Positions 22,651 through 34,200 of a stretch of 64,000 nucleotides of DNA are shown here, piece after piece. The position numbers were made by a program, and so were the translations under genes. The stretch comes from Liquidambar formosana (lineage: Eukaryota > Streptophyta > Magnoliopsida > Saxifragales > Altingiaceae): assembly GCA_039720395.1 (NCBI GenBank), contig CM077824.1, forward strand, positions 23,017,278 to 23,081,277. Reading direction: 5' to 3'. Under the pieces are notes generated by a model. It worked only from the letters and a program-made list of their open reading frames with translations. It was not told the origin of the DNA and did no database searches. The number at the start of each line of letters is the position of its first letter. Within the stretch, counting starts at the first letter, position 1.

Positions 22651-23833
22651 CCTTATAAACCCAGATTTTAAAGTGAATGGAAACTAGGATTGTTGGTTCT
22701 GATTAGATTCTGATATTTCAAAGTCGGGAGCCTGGTTTTTTAATGGTTCCTTGTTGGGCTGTGGGCGTTGCAGATGTTCCCTGTGTGTGTGTGGGTGGGT
22801 AGAATTGGCTGCCGAGTGTCCCACCATTGGTTCTGCAAAAGAAGCTACATTTGTCTTCTAGGCACCTGTGCATTCTTTTACTTTGAAACCCTGAGAAGAA
22901 GCCAACTGTGGATCTTACAGTTATAGCATTATGATCAGGCTGATTTTTTTGAGCTGAATGTGTCTGATCATTGTCCCCACTCATTTGCTTTTAAGCTGCC
23001 CCTATTTGAAGCGTAGATAATTGAACTCAAACCAGCCTACTGTAACCAATGATATTCTTGTAATTTTTTTTTTTTCTCCATATGGATGTTTAATCTAATA
23101 ATGCATTTATTGGTGTTATATAATTGTATGGATGTTTCTTGGTAACTTTGCTCCTTAATCGTGAAGAAAAAATAGGAATAAAATTAGATTAAAAAGCAGT
23201 TTGGTCAGAACTTATGAGAAAAGTCACATAACCTTGAAGGCAGCTCATCAATGGATTTTCGTACTATCAATTAAAGATTCCAATTTTCTTCATGATGTGT
23301 GGGCAGGAATCCAGTCCATTAGATTTATTATGAGGAAATGTGGTGGTTGTCAAATTTTATTTCTCAATCACTGTATACGAGTATGCTTAGCTGAGGTGAC
23401 ACTCACCCCCTCACCCGCAGCAGCTTAGGGTTTCCCATGGTTATGAAAGAGTGCTAGGCACTACGTACTGTTTTATCGGTGCTCGGAATTGAAAGCATGT
23501 GTACCCAAGATTTCCCCTGTGGTACTCCCTTTTTTTTTTTTTTTTTTTTTTTAAAAAATTTTAAAAAATGCATGTATTCATTCAAAATTAAATGCAGCTA
23601 GGAGAACAATACGTTTGATAATGTCATCCTTTTTGGCTGTTGTTTGGTGGATTTATTCACAACTGGACTGCTCTTTCTTGAGAAAATTTTTGAAAGTCAT
23701 GATTTTTTAGAAATGATTTTGTCTGCTGATTTCAATTCATACCTGCTCTGTGTATGCCATGTTAGTTCAATAATAATATTCGTGACGGAGAGAAAAGGGT
23801 CGAAAGTGAGTTTTTTAGAGTCTTGGTTAAGAT
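22519..23833. other. Spacer, no recognisable gene
   Basis: A poly-T run of about 47 bases ends near 22651, and another lies at 23530-23552. Open frames here lack family signatures. Confidence 0.5.
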
Positions 23834-23842
23834 TTTCAACAG

Positions 23843-24242
23843 GGGAATGGCTATTGCAACCCCCCATTCCTATAAGCCCACCCCCCATCCTTTAGGTTTT
23901 TAAGGTTTTATGCAAAATATAAAAAGTTTTTATGAAAACCGGCCGTGATGTCCACTAGAAAACATTATTTTAAACAACTTTGCAGAAGAAAGTTTTTCCA
24001 AAATTTATTGTTTAGATAGATTTTTTGGCAAAAAATGAAATAAAGGCTATAAATGGTTAAAAAATATATTTAAACGATAGATTTTGGAAAACCTTGCTTC
24101 TGCAAAGTTGTTCAAAATGATGTTTTCTAGTAGACATCACGGTCGGTTTTTATAAAAACTTTTTATATTTTACATAAAACCTTAAAAACCTAATGAATGA
24201 GGGGTGGGCTTATAGGAATGGGAGGTTGCAATAGCCGTTCCC
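23843..24242. mobile_element. Mutator-like MITE with 9-bp target duplication
   Basis: 400-bp element whose two halves are inverted copies: GGGAATGGCTATTGCAACC at the left, GGTTGCAATAGCCGTTCCC at the right. It is flanked on both sides by the 9-mer TTTCAACAG (23834-23842, 24243-24251). Nine-base duplications mark Mutator-superfamily transposition. Non-coding, so mobilised in trans. It is the best-preserved member of the family also seen at 12.6-13.9 kb. Confidence 0.92.
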
Positions 24243-24251
24243 TTTCAACAG

Positions 24252-24960
24252 AGGTTGGCTCTTGGACTAGTTTGGATCCACTAAAAACGAGCGTCGCCAC
24301 ATGCATTATCCTTCCTTTAAGTTTGTTCAAAGCCAGAGAGGCACTAATCTTTCATGGAATGTGTGCAGTGACGTAATTTATTTTCTAAGCCTGGCCCAAA
24401 CCTGTCATCCTGTGCCAACTCCTGTTAAACCGACCTGATTATGACTTGATTACTGAATTTTAATGATATTTTAAAAATTTTCCTTAATATTTTTGGTTTG
24501 CATTATACACATTTTAAGTCATACTAAATTTTATAATACTTTAATTTTAATTAATATATAAAGAGGTTGGTGGGTGTGTTTGGATCATTATGAGCCGCAT
24601 GAATTGATCTCAACTCTTCGAAAGGGTCCAAACCCGAAAAAGTTGGGAGCTTGAGTTGATGATGAATCCTACATCTGACCATCCAATGTCCCGAATCCGG
24701 ACCTATATGGCCTCTGAGTTGGACCTCTGTCTCACCTTTTGGTGGGTTCCAATTGTCATTTTCTGGAGCTGATCAGAGGTACTCATCAGAGTGGAGCCAA
24801 GTCTTGTGTTATTATTGTGGTTTTTCCATGACCAACCGTGACCTGTCATGTCAGCCTCACCAAAGAATCGGGATCCACTTTTTTGTTGACCTCTTTTCAT
24901 ATCTTCCATTTTCCTAACCATAATTTAAGCAGTGCCGGTTTGAAACCTCAAAAACTAGAG
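24252..24960. other. Spacer
   Basis: No gene seen; the small frame at 24703-24921 (minus) has no family motif. Confidence 0.45.
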
Positions 24961-25267
24961 AGTAAATTACATTAAGACTCTTGTAGAATATAACAAATAT
25001 AGATACATCCCTTTACATTTATGAAATTATACTGATATTTCTTATTTTTTAAAATAAATTATAAAGAGACTCTTTCCTTTAATCTCCGTCCATTAATCTG
25101 TTAAATCATGCTAAATTTTTTTCAAAATACCTTAACTATCCTTATTAGATGACAACTTTCATATTAAATGTATACAACTCATCAATCCAACTCATTTATC
25201 TAGTACATTCGATTTTTTTTTTAAATTGATAAACAACTAAAAAATATATAATATATGTATAAAGCTT

Positions 25268-25406
25268 TGATCATGTGTGGGATATTCTGAATATCCCGTT
25301 CGATCATGACAATCTATGAGCAACACACACGCGTGTGTGAACGCGCGCGTGTCGCTCACAAACGGCTGTGATTGAACGGGATACTACGGGATATCCCACA
25401 TGATCA
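25268..25406. mobile_element. Small GC-rich fold-back element
   Basis: 139 bp. TGATCATGTGTGGGATAT at the left pairs with ATATCCCACATGATCA at the right. The core has alternating CACACGCGTGTGTG and CGCGCGCGTG tracts with Z-DNA-forming potential. Sits inside the loop of the larger fold-back. Confidence 0.75.
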
Positions 25407-25433
25407 ACCCTATATATATATATATAATAAAAG

Positions 25434-25741
25434 AAAAATGCCAAAAGGTTAAATTTTCTGTCCAACTAATGTGGTAACCGTCAAATTTGCTCATTAGAAA
25501 CAATTATTTATTTAATTAAATTTTTAATTGATGTGATTAAAAGCTTAAATATATATAAGAAAAGTGCTAAAAAGCTTAAATTTTATGTTCAATTAATGTG
25601 TTAGCTATCAAATTTGTTCATTAGAAACAATTATTTATTTAATTAAATTTTTAATTGATTTGACAATTTTTTTTTTTTTTTTTTTTTTTTTTGATTTGTT
25701 AAGTTGCCACCTCATTTAAGTAAGTAGATTTGGGCAAGAAG

Positions 25742-25777
<36 letters not shown>

Positions 25778-25978
25778 TATGTAGCATTACTCATATGTAG
25801 AAATAAATTGAAAGAATTATTACAATAGGGATGCACGTATAGAGGTGGCAAATTAGCAAATCAATTTTTTTATACATCAATTAAAAATTTAATTAAATAA
25901 ACAATTTTTTCTAATGAGCAAATTTGACGGCTACCACATCAGTTGGACATAAAATTTAAACTTTTCTCATTTTTCTTA
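25434..25978. mobile_element. AT-rich fold-back element with duplicated left arm
   Basis: TTGCTCATTAGAAACAATT occurs on the left and its inverse AATTTTTTCTAATGAGCAA on the right, with matching flanks. The left arm is present twice in tandem (about 25436-25535 and 25559-25660), and poly-T and poly-A runs separate it from the right arm. Confidence 0.7.
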
Positions 25979-26301
25979 TATATATAAAAATTATCTTTTA
26001 GTTGTTTATCAATAAAAAAAAACAAATTCAAATTTGCTAGATGAATGAGTAAGAGTGATGAGTTATATGCATTTAACATGAAAGTTGATAGTTAGGGTAT
26101 TTTGAAAAAAAATTAGCATGATTTAAGGGATTAATAGTCGGAGGTTAGAGGGAGGGGTTTCTTTGTAGTTTATTTTGTAAAGTAGGGGATGTCAGTGTAA
26201 TTTCATAAACGTGAGGGGGTATATCTATATTTGTCAAATTCTATAAGGGGTCTTGATGTAATTTATCCAAAACTAAATCAATCTACATCTAATTTATAAT
26301 G

Positions 26302-26680
26302 AGGGTAAGATGCAATAAACCTCCTCTTATTATTACTCATTTTTTACTTTACCCCCCTCTATTCTAAAAGTGAACAAAAAACCCTTCATATCAATTAGGG
26401 TTGATAGATTGCCCCTTATCGTCCATCTGCCGTTAGGAAAATTAATAGCATAGTGGCATATGACACTATTTATCACCTTTAAAACAAAAATACCCTCACA
26501 TGTACTGAAGTTAGTCTATTAAAAGAAGAATTCCATAGAAGGGTAAAAAAGACTTTTCACTTTTTTGTTAATCGCATAAGCCTCGGGACAGTATAATGAT
26601 TTTTTTGTCGAGTTTTAGAATAAAAGGGGGTAAAGTGAAAAATGAGTAATAAGAGAAGGGAGATAATTGCATTTTACCCT
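26302..26680. mobile_element. MITE with ~85-bp inverted ends
   Basis: Left GAGGGTAAGATGCAATAAAC pairs with right ATAATTGCATTTTACCCT. Pairing continues through TTATTACTCATTTTTTACTT and TACCCCCCTCTATTCTAAAA. A TATAAT-like sequence lies on both sides. Non-coding. Confidence 0.75.
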
Positions 26681-28845
26681 TATAATTATTATTTGGTTTT
26701 TAAACAAATCAATTCACAGTTAGTTTGAAAAAAAAATTATTTTTATATCTTATTTTCTAGAAACAAGAACCAAATTTCGAATATAGGATACATGGTTAAC
26801 TGGTGTCTTTGCACCATGCGAAGAAATTGTCTCTCAAAAACCGTACTCATCATTTGATGATCTTAAGGCCATTTGAGGCCTCCAAAAGGCTATGCCACCG
26901 CCAACCTAAATCTTTTTCGAAGTTACTTCCTCAAGCCCAAAAATAAATGAAATAATAATAATAATAATGAAGAAGTATGCAAGAGCTTCCGACCTCGAGG
27001 GTAGATTAGTGGTTCTTCTTAGGATTTAGTTTTTGATGAAGGAAAAGTATTGATTTCGAGTTTTCATTCTTTGATATGATGCTCGTCACCTGTTAGAATT
27101 TATTTTGTACATTAAACCATATAGAATGGATAATGGTCTTATTTTTACTCACAAATTAGGTGGGCCAAAAATTTGAATACTCAAATTAAAAGAAAAAAGA
27201 AAAGAAAAAAAATTATGCATGGCTAAAACTCAACAAAACGATGGCTTTTAGAGTTGTAGTCCAAATTCCCTAGTAATGTTCCTAGATTTGGAGTAAATTC
27301 GATAATATTATAGACATCCTCTCACTATCTTTTACAGTAAACTTTTGTCACCTCTTTCCATCATGCTCTTAATAAGCTTCTTAATGGCAATTGTACATAT
27401 TATGACTCAACAAACTTCACAATGACATGAAAATAAAAATTTCTCATGGAGAGAGATGGAGAGAGAGAGAGAGAGAGCTCTGATGCGTAGTCACATAGGG
27501 GACCAATTTGATTCATATTTGGAATTTGTAAAAAATTAAGGCCATTTGAATTAGTACAAGTGTCTGGCATGATGTCATCTATACCATCTGTTTGATTAAT
27601 TAACTAGTAATTAAGTGAATAGTTATTTTTATATCTCATTGATGTTGTCGTTCAACAAGTCCATGTACCAATAAGGTTAGCGTTACTTTTCAGCCGATTG
27701 TCCTATTCCTTATATTTTTTTTAATATTATTTATTAATTGAAGATTGAATTGGCACTAAAATTGCACATGATGTTGTTGCTATGGGGGAGGAGCGAGTCT
27801 TCCATATAATTGTGAGACCATCAATAAGAATCAAGTAAATTGAGATTGTAATGTCGAAAAATATTTTAGTAATCTCATTTTATTCCATTCTTATTAGCTA
27901 ATGATATTATGTCAATCGTATCACAATTATATATAAGTTTTTTTCATTGGAGAGACAGGGGAATCTAAAAACCTAAAATTATATGCCCACTAGGTTTGAA
28001 ACTCAGTATTTTATTCAAAAGACTTTAACCCATTTGTGATGAGCTTATTCACTGTTCATCAAGTAACTTTCTATCTCTTTTTATTCAAACATTAGATAAA
28101 CCCACACATGAACTTCAATGATGTCCTTTTCACGTGAAAAACGTATCAGTTGCAACTCTCCTCCAATTCTGATCCACTACTATTCACGAGCATTGCACCA
28201 AACTTCGCTGTTCATGGGTTACTGTGTTCTCCTACATCATGACATCATTAGCCTGCGCTTAGCAACCCACGTCAGAAGTATCTTTTTCCAACTTTTTCCT
28301 ATTTCAACCCAGATCATTCGTTTCACGTGTTCCTAATGCATCAATTTTGCACAACTTCACCGTTCATTGAGGATTTGAGGCCTCTTAAATTTACTTCTCA
28401 ATTATTTAAAGAAGCATGTGACATGACAACAAGCACTCAATAGCGTATGGCCGCATGGATTGTTCCAGAGCAAAGTCATTTCAGACTTTCCAACCTCTCA
28501 GATCCGTGCATAATTGATCAGCCACGCCTTTAATAATTAATTATCAGGAAAGCAATGTTGGAACTAATGTTTCTTGATTAACAGCACATAACATCATCTT
28601 ATCATGTTTGCTACTATTGTTAGGTAGCACTTCTAATTTAATATACTTTTTTTTTATTTAAAATTTATCCAAGATGGAAACATTTTATTGAAGTAACAAA
28701 ATCATGGCCCAAAACCTATATCAAGAAGTGCTGCTTCTTGTTGAAGCCATTCAAGACACTCGGTCCCCCAAGTTGAAAAGGGGTTTCTAATCCCTAAGCA
28801 AAATCATACTCCTAAAAGAATTTTATTTCCAAAGATATTTAATAT
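26681..28845. other. Spacer, no recognisable gene
   Basis: AT-rich. GA repeat at 27449-27478. A stretch near 28640-28800 begins T-rich and contains TTTTATTGAAGTAACA, which on the minus strand reads like a retroposon 3' end (TTCAATAAAA then A-rich); too weak to call. Confidence 0.45.
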
Positions 28846-29222
28846 TCCGTATTATGTGCACTTGATACAACTTTGTATCAAGTACACTCTAAAATTTTTA
28901 TCCATAATTTGTAATTTGTGAAACCAACCATTATTTTAAATAGTCTAATCCAATAGGTCACGTATACCAACAATTAATCAAGTTGATCTAAGATTAAGAA
29001 TTATTTTATCCATAGATGTCTATAAATAAACGATTATTATCCATAAATGTCTATAAATTTTTGATCGAGTAGCAATTAGTTTCGAATTAACATAATTTTT
29101 GACATAAATTAGTTACATAAAAAAATTATTTAATCTGACAATTGGTTTCGTAAATTATAAATTACAAGTAAAAATGTTAAAGAGCAGTTGATATAAAGTT
29201 ACAACGATATATTGCACTTGAT
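28846..29222. mobile_element. Probable fold-back MITE
   Basis: Left GTGCACTTGATACAACTTTG and TAATTTGTAATTTGTG have inverted, diverged partners at the right (ACAACGATATATTGCACTTG and AAATTATAAATTACAAG). Ends are imprecise. Confidence 0.5.
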
Positions 29223-30265
29223 ATTAGAATGACTATTTTTAGAGGAGTAAAAACTAAAAAGTATAACACAAGCAAAAGCATGACAATTTTGGGGTCCATC
29301 TCGAATTTGTTCTCATTGTCAGCTAAAATAAAATAATATAATCATCAAATCAAGCTTACCTTTTAGTACAGTCAGACGAAAAAGGATGCATCATATGGTG
29401 AATCTCAAACATTTTTTTTTGTTCTTTCAATTTTTACATTACATGCTTTTCATGTAAGTCGGGTACTCGGGTCTGTTAAAGCACAAACTTTAATTTGATA
29501 CTTCATCCGAGTCACACAAATTGATCATTTTAAAAATGCACACATATTAAAGATGTTAAGTTAATGCATCCACATGGACCACATCTCATTTATTTATTTA
29601 TTTATTTCCAATATCATCATGCTCTCCGTCGAAATGAAAGAAGATTTATGATTCTTAAAAGTCGAAAGGATATTGTGAGAAAAAAACATTATTCATGCAT
29701 TGACTTTTGATATGGGTAAACATTTTAGGTTGCCAATAATCCTTTAGTCTGGTGGCACATCATGCCCCATAAAGAATGTACGTGGATATGTGATGACTTT
29801 GATTTCAACTCGAATGTGTGGGTGAATGTGTGTTTATTCTTGTAGTTTAGTAATTAAAAGAAAAACATTTTGAAAAAAAAAAAAAAAAAGAAAGGAAAGA
29901 AAAAAGATGACTAATCTTTATTAGATTGACAGTGAAAATATCATATAATATTTCCCCCCACCCTCCCCTCATCCCAATAGAGCTTTCATATTTTCTACTT
30001 AAACACCCACCCCACCCCCGCCCCCCAAAAAAAAAAAAAAAAAAAAAAAAAATTGCTTTCATATATTTTAGTGGTGGTAAGAAAATTGGACTTTCCTGTT
30101 CTTCTCATACAACGACCACTGAAAAGTAATTGATAAAGTCCATGGGAAACGCCAACGTTGTCTACGTGTCTCACATGACATCTACTTTCGGTTCCCCCTC
30201 CCCCAAAAAGAAATCCAAGGAAAAATAAATAAATAAATAAATGAGTGAGTTAGTATATATATATA
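29223..30265. other. Spacer
   Basis: No gene seen; poly-A (29873-29889, 30026-30052) and poly-C stretches produce artefactual open frames on both strands. Confidence 0.45.
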
Positions 30266-31665
30266 CTAGTTGGTACATACGTACGTTGCACGTGAATATT
30301 TTTAAATTATAAAATAAATATTTCATCAATGGTATATGAATTTATGTTAAAGTGGACCATATAAATTGTCTTTAAAAGAATAGATTTTTATGATAGGGAA
30401 AAAAAAAAAAATTAGTGCCAAAACTAATAAATTAATTAAATGTGTCATCAATAACTTAAATAAATATAAAAAATATATGTAAATTTCAGTTGTACACTTG
30501 CCTATCAAAAGGATATTTCTCATGGCTCTGTCGGTGTATATATATGTTTATTTTTGTAAGGAAAAAGCTAAATAGTTTAACCCTTTTTTTCGAACTTGTT
30601 TGGCAACTAACTTGGTTATGTACTTATTTTAAAGAGTAATAATTTTAAAAAAAAATTATTTCATAAATAAATTGAACAAATAACATCGTGTTTAAATTCA
30701 AAAAAATAAGAAATAAATTAAAATAAATGTCATCCAACTCATCGAAAATATTATTCTATGAGTGGGGAAGTTGGGTTTTTTTTATAAATTTTTTTTATAA
30801 TATAAAAAATTAAATGAAATTATGATAAATATACTTATTTTTTAAATTTTCTCAATGAAAAATGTGCTTACTAAAACATAGGAATCCTCCTGAGTTGTCC
30901 TTTGTTGAGATGATGCTCTATTGACCAAATAAAGTAGAATTTTTAACATCGTTACATATAGGATTTGGTTTTCTTAATGCCAATTTTTGATAGTCTAGGA
31001 ACCTCATTCGGTTTTATTATATTATATTTTAATAAAAGGTTCTATGTGAGAAAACAAACCAACTCCAAAAATAAATAATTAAATAAAAAGAAATGTATCC
31101 TCATAAAATATTTGTGAATCACGATTTGTCAAAAACTTACACCAAAAAAATAAAATAAAAAAAATACTCAAAAGTAATAATATCTAACATAACTAAAATA
31201 GAACCCTACTGCATTTGCAAGAAATCTTGTAGGTAGGGCATTCAGTAAGAATAGAGGTAGGAGAACCAAAGTTATAGAAATATATGAAGTACTTGACCCA
31301 CATGGAAAACAGTATTTTTTATAGCAATTAGAACAAACCCTAAAACCCTATATTTCGAAAAAGAAAAGAAAATGAGGGCTCTATTAAAATAGGTTGAAAC
31401 TACTGTTAATGGAGAAAGTAGAATTTAGAATCCCATTGTTAATGAATAGATGATATATGTTATGAAATAGAGTTAACTTACAATTCTGGGTTTTATTTAT
31501 TTATACAAATTATAGTTTCCTTAGAATTCCTATTTATGTATGTGTTTTATATTTCTATATTTCCTATATATGTAGAAGGGTAATTGTGCATTTAAAATTT
31601 AAAATAAGGGTATATTAGTCAATCAAAAGTTTTTCTCACATTCAACTTTTTATAGGTAATATATC
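30266..31665 (-). mobile_element. Helitron-type element A (non-autonomous)
   Basis: On the minus strand the 3' end reads ACGTGCAACGTACG...CTAG followed by T at 30266, the Helitron CTRR-type terminus behind a GC-rich palindromic region. The 5' end at about 31665 carries the family start (ACCTATAAAAAG preceded by a degenerate TATACT-like stretch) and is nearly identical over about 110 bp to the 5' ends at 33963 and 40265. No Rep/helicase coding. Confidence 0.65.
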
Positions 31666-31669
31666 TATG

Positions 31670-32104
31670 TATATATGGGCACACGTGCCTTGCACATGAA
31701 TATTATTTAAATAAAAAAATTTATAAATTATATATATATATATATTGAACATGAAAATCTAATTATTTGTTACTTTTGTATTAATTTAACTTATTAGAAT
31801 AAACGCTCAACACAATAGGTCAAAATTCGTTCAATTGTTAGGAGTTATGGTAGGAATAAAAAGTTAGCTAGAACACATGCATAGTAGTGGAGGCTGTATA
31901 GAATTTATGAAGTGAACATAAATTGTGTTATCTTTTTTCCTTCTTTTTGCTAGAAAATAAACATTCTTAATTGGTTAAATATAAAACATTCTTAATTGGT
32001 TAAATATGGGAGCAAATAAATATTTAAAATTTAAAATTTAAAATAAAGATGTAATGGTCAATCAAAAGTGTTTCTAAAGTATAAACTTTTATAAGTAGTA
32101 TAGA
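31670..32104 (-). mobile_element. Helitron-type element B, short
   Basis: The 5' end on the minus strand is TCTATACTACTTATAAAAG at 32104, preceded by A. The other end near 31680 has CATGTGCAAGGCACGTGTGC, the palindromic 3' region, but a clean CTAG is lost. It abuts element A, so the junction is only approximate. Confidence 0.45.
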
Positions 32105-32217
32105 TATAATATAATTTAATATGTGATACAAGAGCATATTTAAGGGAGGTAGCCAAAAAAAAAAAAAAAAAAAAGTAACAAATCTGTCTTTTGCTACCTT
32201 ATGTGGGCTGTAGCAAT

Positions 32218-32281
32218 TTGCTGCTTCCCTTTGGAATGCACTACTTTAATTTGAAATGTGCATTCCAAAGGGAAGTAGCAA
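32218..32281 (+). repeat. 24-bp stem hairpin
   Basis: TTGCTGCTTCCCTTTGGAAT... pairs with ...ATTCCAAAGGGAAGTAGCAA with one mismatch and a loop of about 16 bases. Probably one end of an unclassified MITE; long near-perfect hairpins like this can also feed small-RNA pathways. Confidence 0.7.
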
Positions 32282-32334
32282 ACATAATTATTTTATTTTT
32301 ATTTTCTATATTTTATATTTTTGATGCTTTTAAA

Positions 32335-33087
32335 CAGGGATGGACCTACACTTAGGCCTGGGGTGGCCATGGCCCCCCCTCACTTCCAAAAAATTGTCTT
32401 GATAAAGTATTGTTTGGTGACCAGATTTAAAGCTAATATCAAAACAAGGTATTACCTGTTAACTTGTTACAAATAGATTATCAACTTATTATGAAATGAC
32501 TACTAATGGGTTTTGTTTTGGTGTTACATTGCTAAATGGTCACCAAAACGTAATTTACTTGTTACAGTTTTTTAGGCACAATTTAGGAATGGTTCCTCCC
32601 AATCAGCACAACGTTCCTCACATGTTCTCTTAAAAGTCAAATAGGCAAGTTATACCCAAGGATTAAAAGCAAAAATTAATATATACAAAAGGTAAAATGT
32701 CTAAAATAATTAACAAAAAACAAACACCTTCTCTTATTGATCGTATTAGCTTTTATTTATTTATTTTTTAAAATGTTAGATTTACCCCAGATTTCTATCA
32801 AACAAAATCATTGAGCATATTAGAGGGTAACGGTTGGCGGAAAACATCTTACCGGAAAAAAATCATTTCGTTTTTTTGTTTTTGGTATTGTTTTGGTTTG
32901 TTTTTTCTTTTTTGTTTTTTTTGTCATGGTTTTAGAGAAGTATAAGTAAGGTCAAGTCATTTACCTTCCATTCAATGTATTAATATATTTAATCTTGAAT
33001 CTTAGTATAGTTTTCATACTTGAAAGGTAAAATTTTTATTATTCATACTTTGGCCACCCCTGAGATAAAATCCTGGTTCCGTCCCTG
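32335..33087. mobile_element. Non-autonomous hAT transposon
   Basis: 753 bp with ends CAGGGATGGACC and GGTTCCGTCCCTG, the CAGGG terminus of Ac/Ds-type hAT elements. It is flanked by a perfect 8-bp duplication CTTTTAAA (32327-32334, 33088-33095). Subterminal GGGGTGGCCATGGCCCCCC and CTTTGGCCACCCCTGAG blocks mirror each other. No transposase domain is visible. Confidence 0.93.
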
Positions 33088-33095
33088 CTTTTAAA

Positions 33096-33819
33096 TATTA
33101 TTTAATTTATTTTTTTAATAAGTGAAATCGATCCCTCATAATATAGTTTTTCTTACTTTTTCTAAAAATAAATTCTCAATTTTATTTTTATATGATATCA
33201 TCATCTACATTTTTTTTTTTTTTTTTGTTCACTTAGAGATTGAAAAGAGAGTGGAGATCGAGATTTTCATTTTTTTTTTCCCCATTTCTTTGTTTTTTTT
33301 TTCCTTTTTCTTTTCCCACTCCCTTCCCATCAACAACCAAATTCAAGCAAAATAATAACAATAATTATCATATACATATGTGACCCATTCCAACAATTTC
33401 CACGTTACAATCAAAACACATTCAAGGGTTTTCCTAGTCTACCCAAAATCTTCGAAAACAACCACCCCCAACCACAAACAAATTCAGCATTATATGAATT
33501 CTCACCAAATTTCAAGAAATACATAATAAAAGTATAAAACACTCACGCAATAGCCCCTTAAGATCCAGTATCGTCTCCATGTATCGTCTCTATGATGTGA
33601 ATATTTGGTTTGTGGCTATGCTGGGAAATAGGTGTGCCTCTAATAGGCCATTCTCGTTTGCTAGAGAATGAGAGGAAGAGGGAGATACGAAGTCAACGTG
33701 CTTTAGGATTATATGTATAGTATTAAATGGAGTATTTGATTTAGGGTTTCCTTTGAATTCTTATTTGTGTTTTATATACTAAGGTATGTGTTTTAGAATT
33801 ATGTTTTATATATTAAGGT
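33096..33819. other. Spacer, possibly interior of a third minus-strand Helitron
   Basis: No protein motif. The minus strand has a gene-5'-end-like look between 33720 and 33300 (AAACCCTAAATC then leader-like text), which could be a captured gene fragment, but nothing identifies a gene. Confidence 0.3.
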
Positions 33820-33957
33820 ATGTGTTTTAGAATTATAGTTTCCATATTGCTATATTTCCTATATATGCAGAAGGGTGGGTAGTTATGTATTTAAAAATTA
33901 AAATAAGGGTATATTAGTCAATCAAAAGTTTTTCTCACATTCATCTTTTTATAGGTA

Positions 33958-33963
<6 letters not shown>
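33820..33963 (-). mobile_element. Helitron-type 5' end C
   Basis: The minus-strand start ACTACCTATAAAAAGATG and the following about 110 bp match the 5' end at 40265 almost base for base and that of element A. A long AT run is fused to the start. I could not find a matching CTAG end in 33.1-33.9 kb, so the 3' limit is unknown; it may extend through the hAT insertion. Confidence 0.55.

Positions 33964-33996
<33 letters not shown>
33961..33996. repeat. AT microsatellite
   Basis: About 36 bp of TA repeats; another lies at 34172-34200 on the far side of the fold-back. Confidence 0.95.
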
Positions 33997-33998
<2 letters not shown>

Positions 33999-34006
33999 AT
34001 GATGAT

Positions 34007-34158
34007 CAGGTAAGCACGTGCTGATATAACTTATATCAAAACTTGCATTGGGAGTTGTACCTTGTGCATTAGTGAGATGTGAGGGGAATTGAATCAATGC
34101 AAGGGGTACAACCCCCAATGCATAGTGCTGATGTAACTTACATCAGCACGTGCTGATG
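34007..34158. mobile_element. Fold-back MITE between two AT runs
   Basis: GCACGTGCTGATATAACTTA and CTTGCATTGGGAGTTGTACC at the left pair with GGTACAACCCCCAATGCAT and GATGTAACTTACATCAGCAC at the right, about 60 bp per arm. Lying between two TA-repeat tracts fits an insertion into TA-rich target DNA. Confidence 0.75.
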
Positions 34159-34200
34159 GGATCACCTCTGTATATCTATATATATATATATATATATATA

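Larger units (their letters stand above)
24961..26268. mobile_element. Large fold-back element with nested fold-back elements
   Basis: Left arm (24961-25258) and right arm (about 25985-26268) are inverted copies of about 290 bp. The ends are AGTAAATTACATTAAGACTC and its counterpart TCTTGATGTAATTTATCC. Inner paired blocks include ATGACAACTTTCATATTAAA. The loop has been filled by at least two further inverted-repeat elements (25268-25406 and 25434-25978). Non-coding. The end resembles the GGGTAAATTGCA ends at 18633 and 26302. Confidence 0.75.

Noticed and set aside
28640..28800. Minus-strand LINE 3' end
   Set aside because: Only an AATAAA-like motif and an A-rich end; no coding or target duplication to support it.
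29847..30129. Open frames on both strands around poly-A/poly-C runs
   Set aside because: Low-complexity translation of homopolymers (poly-Phe, poly-Lys, Pro-rich).
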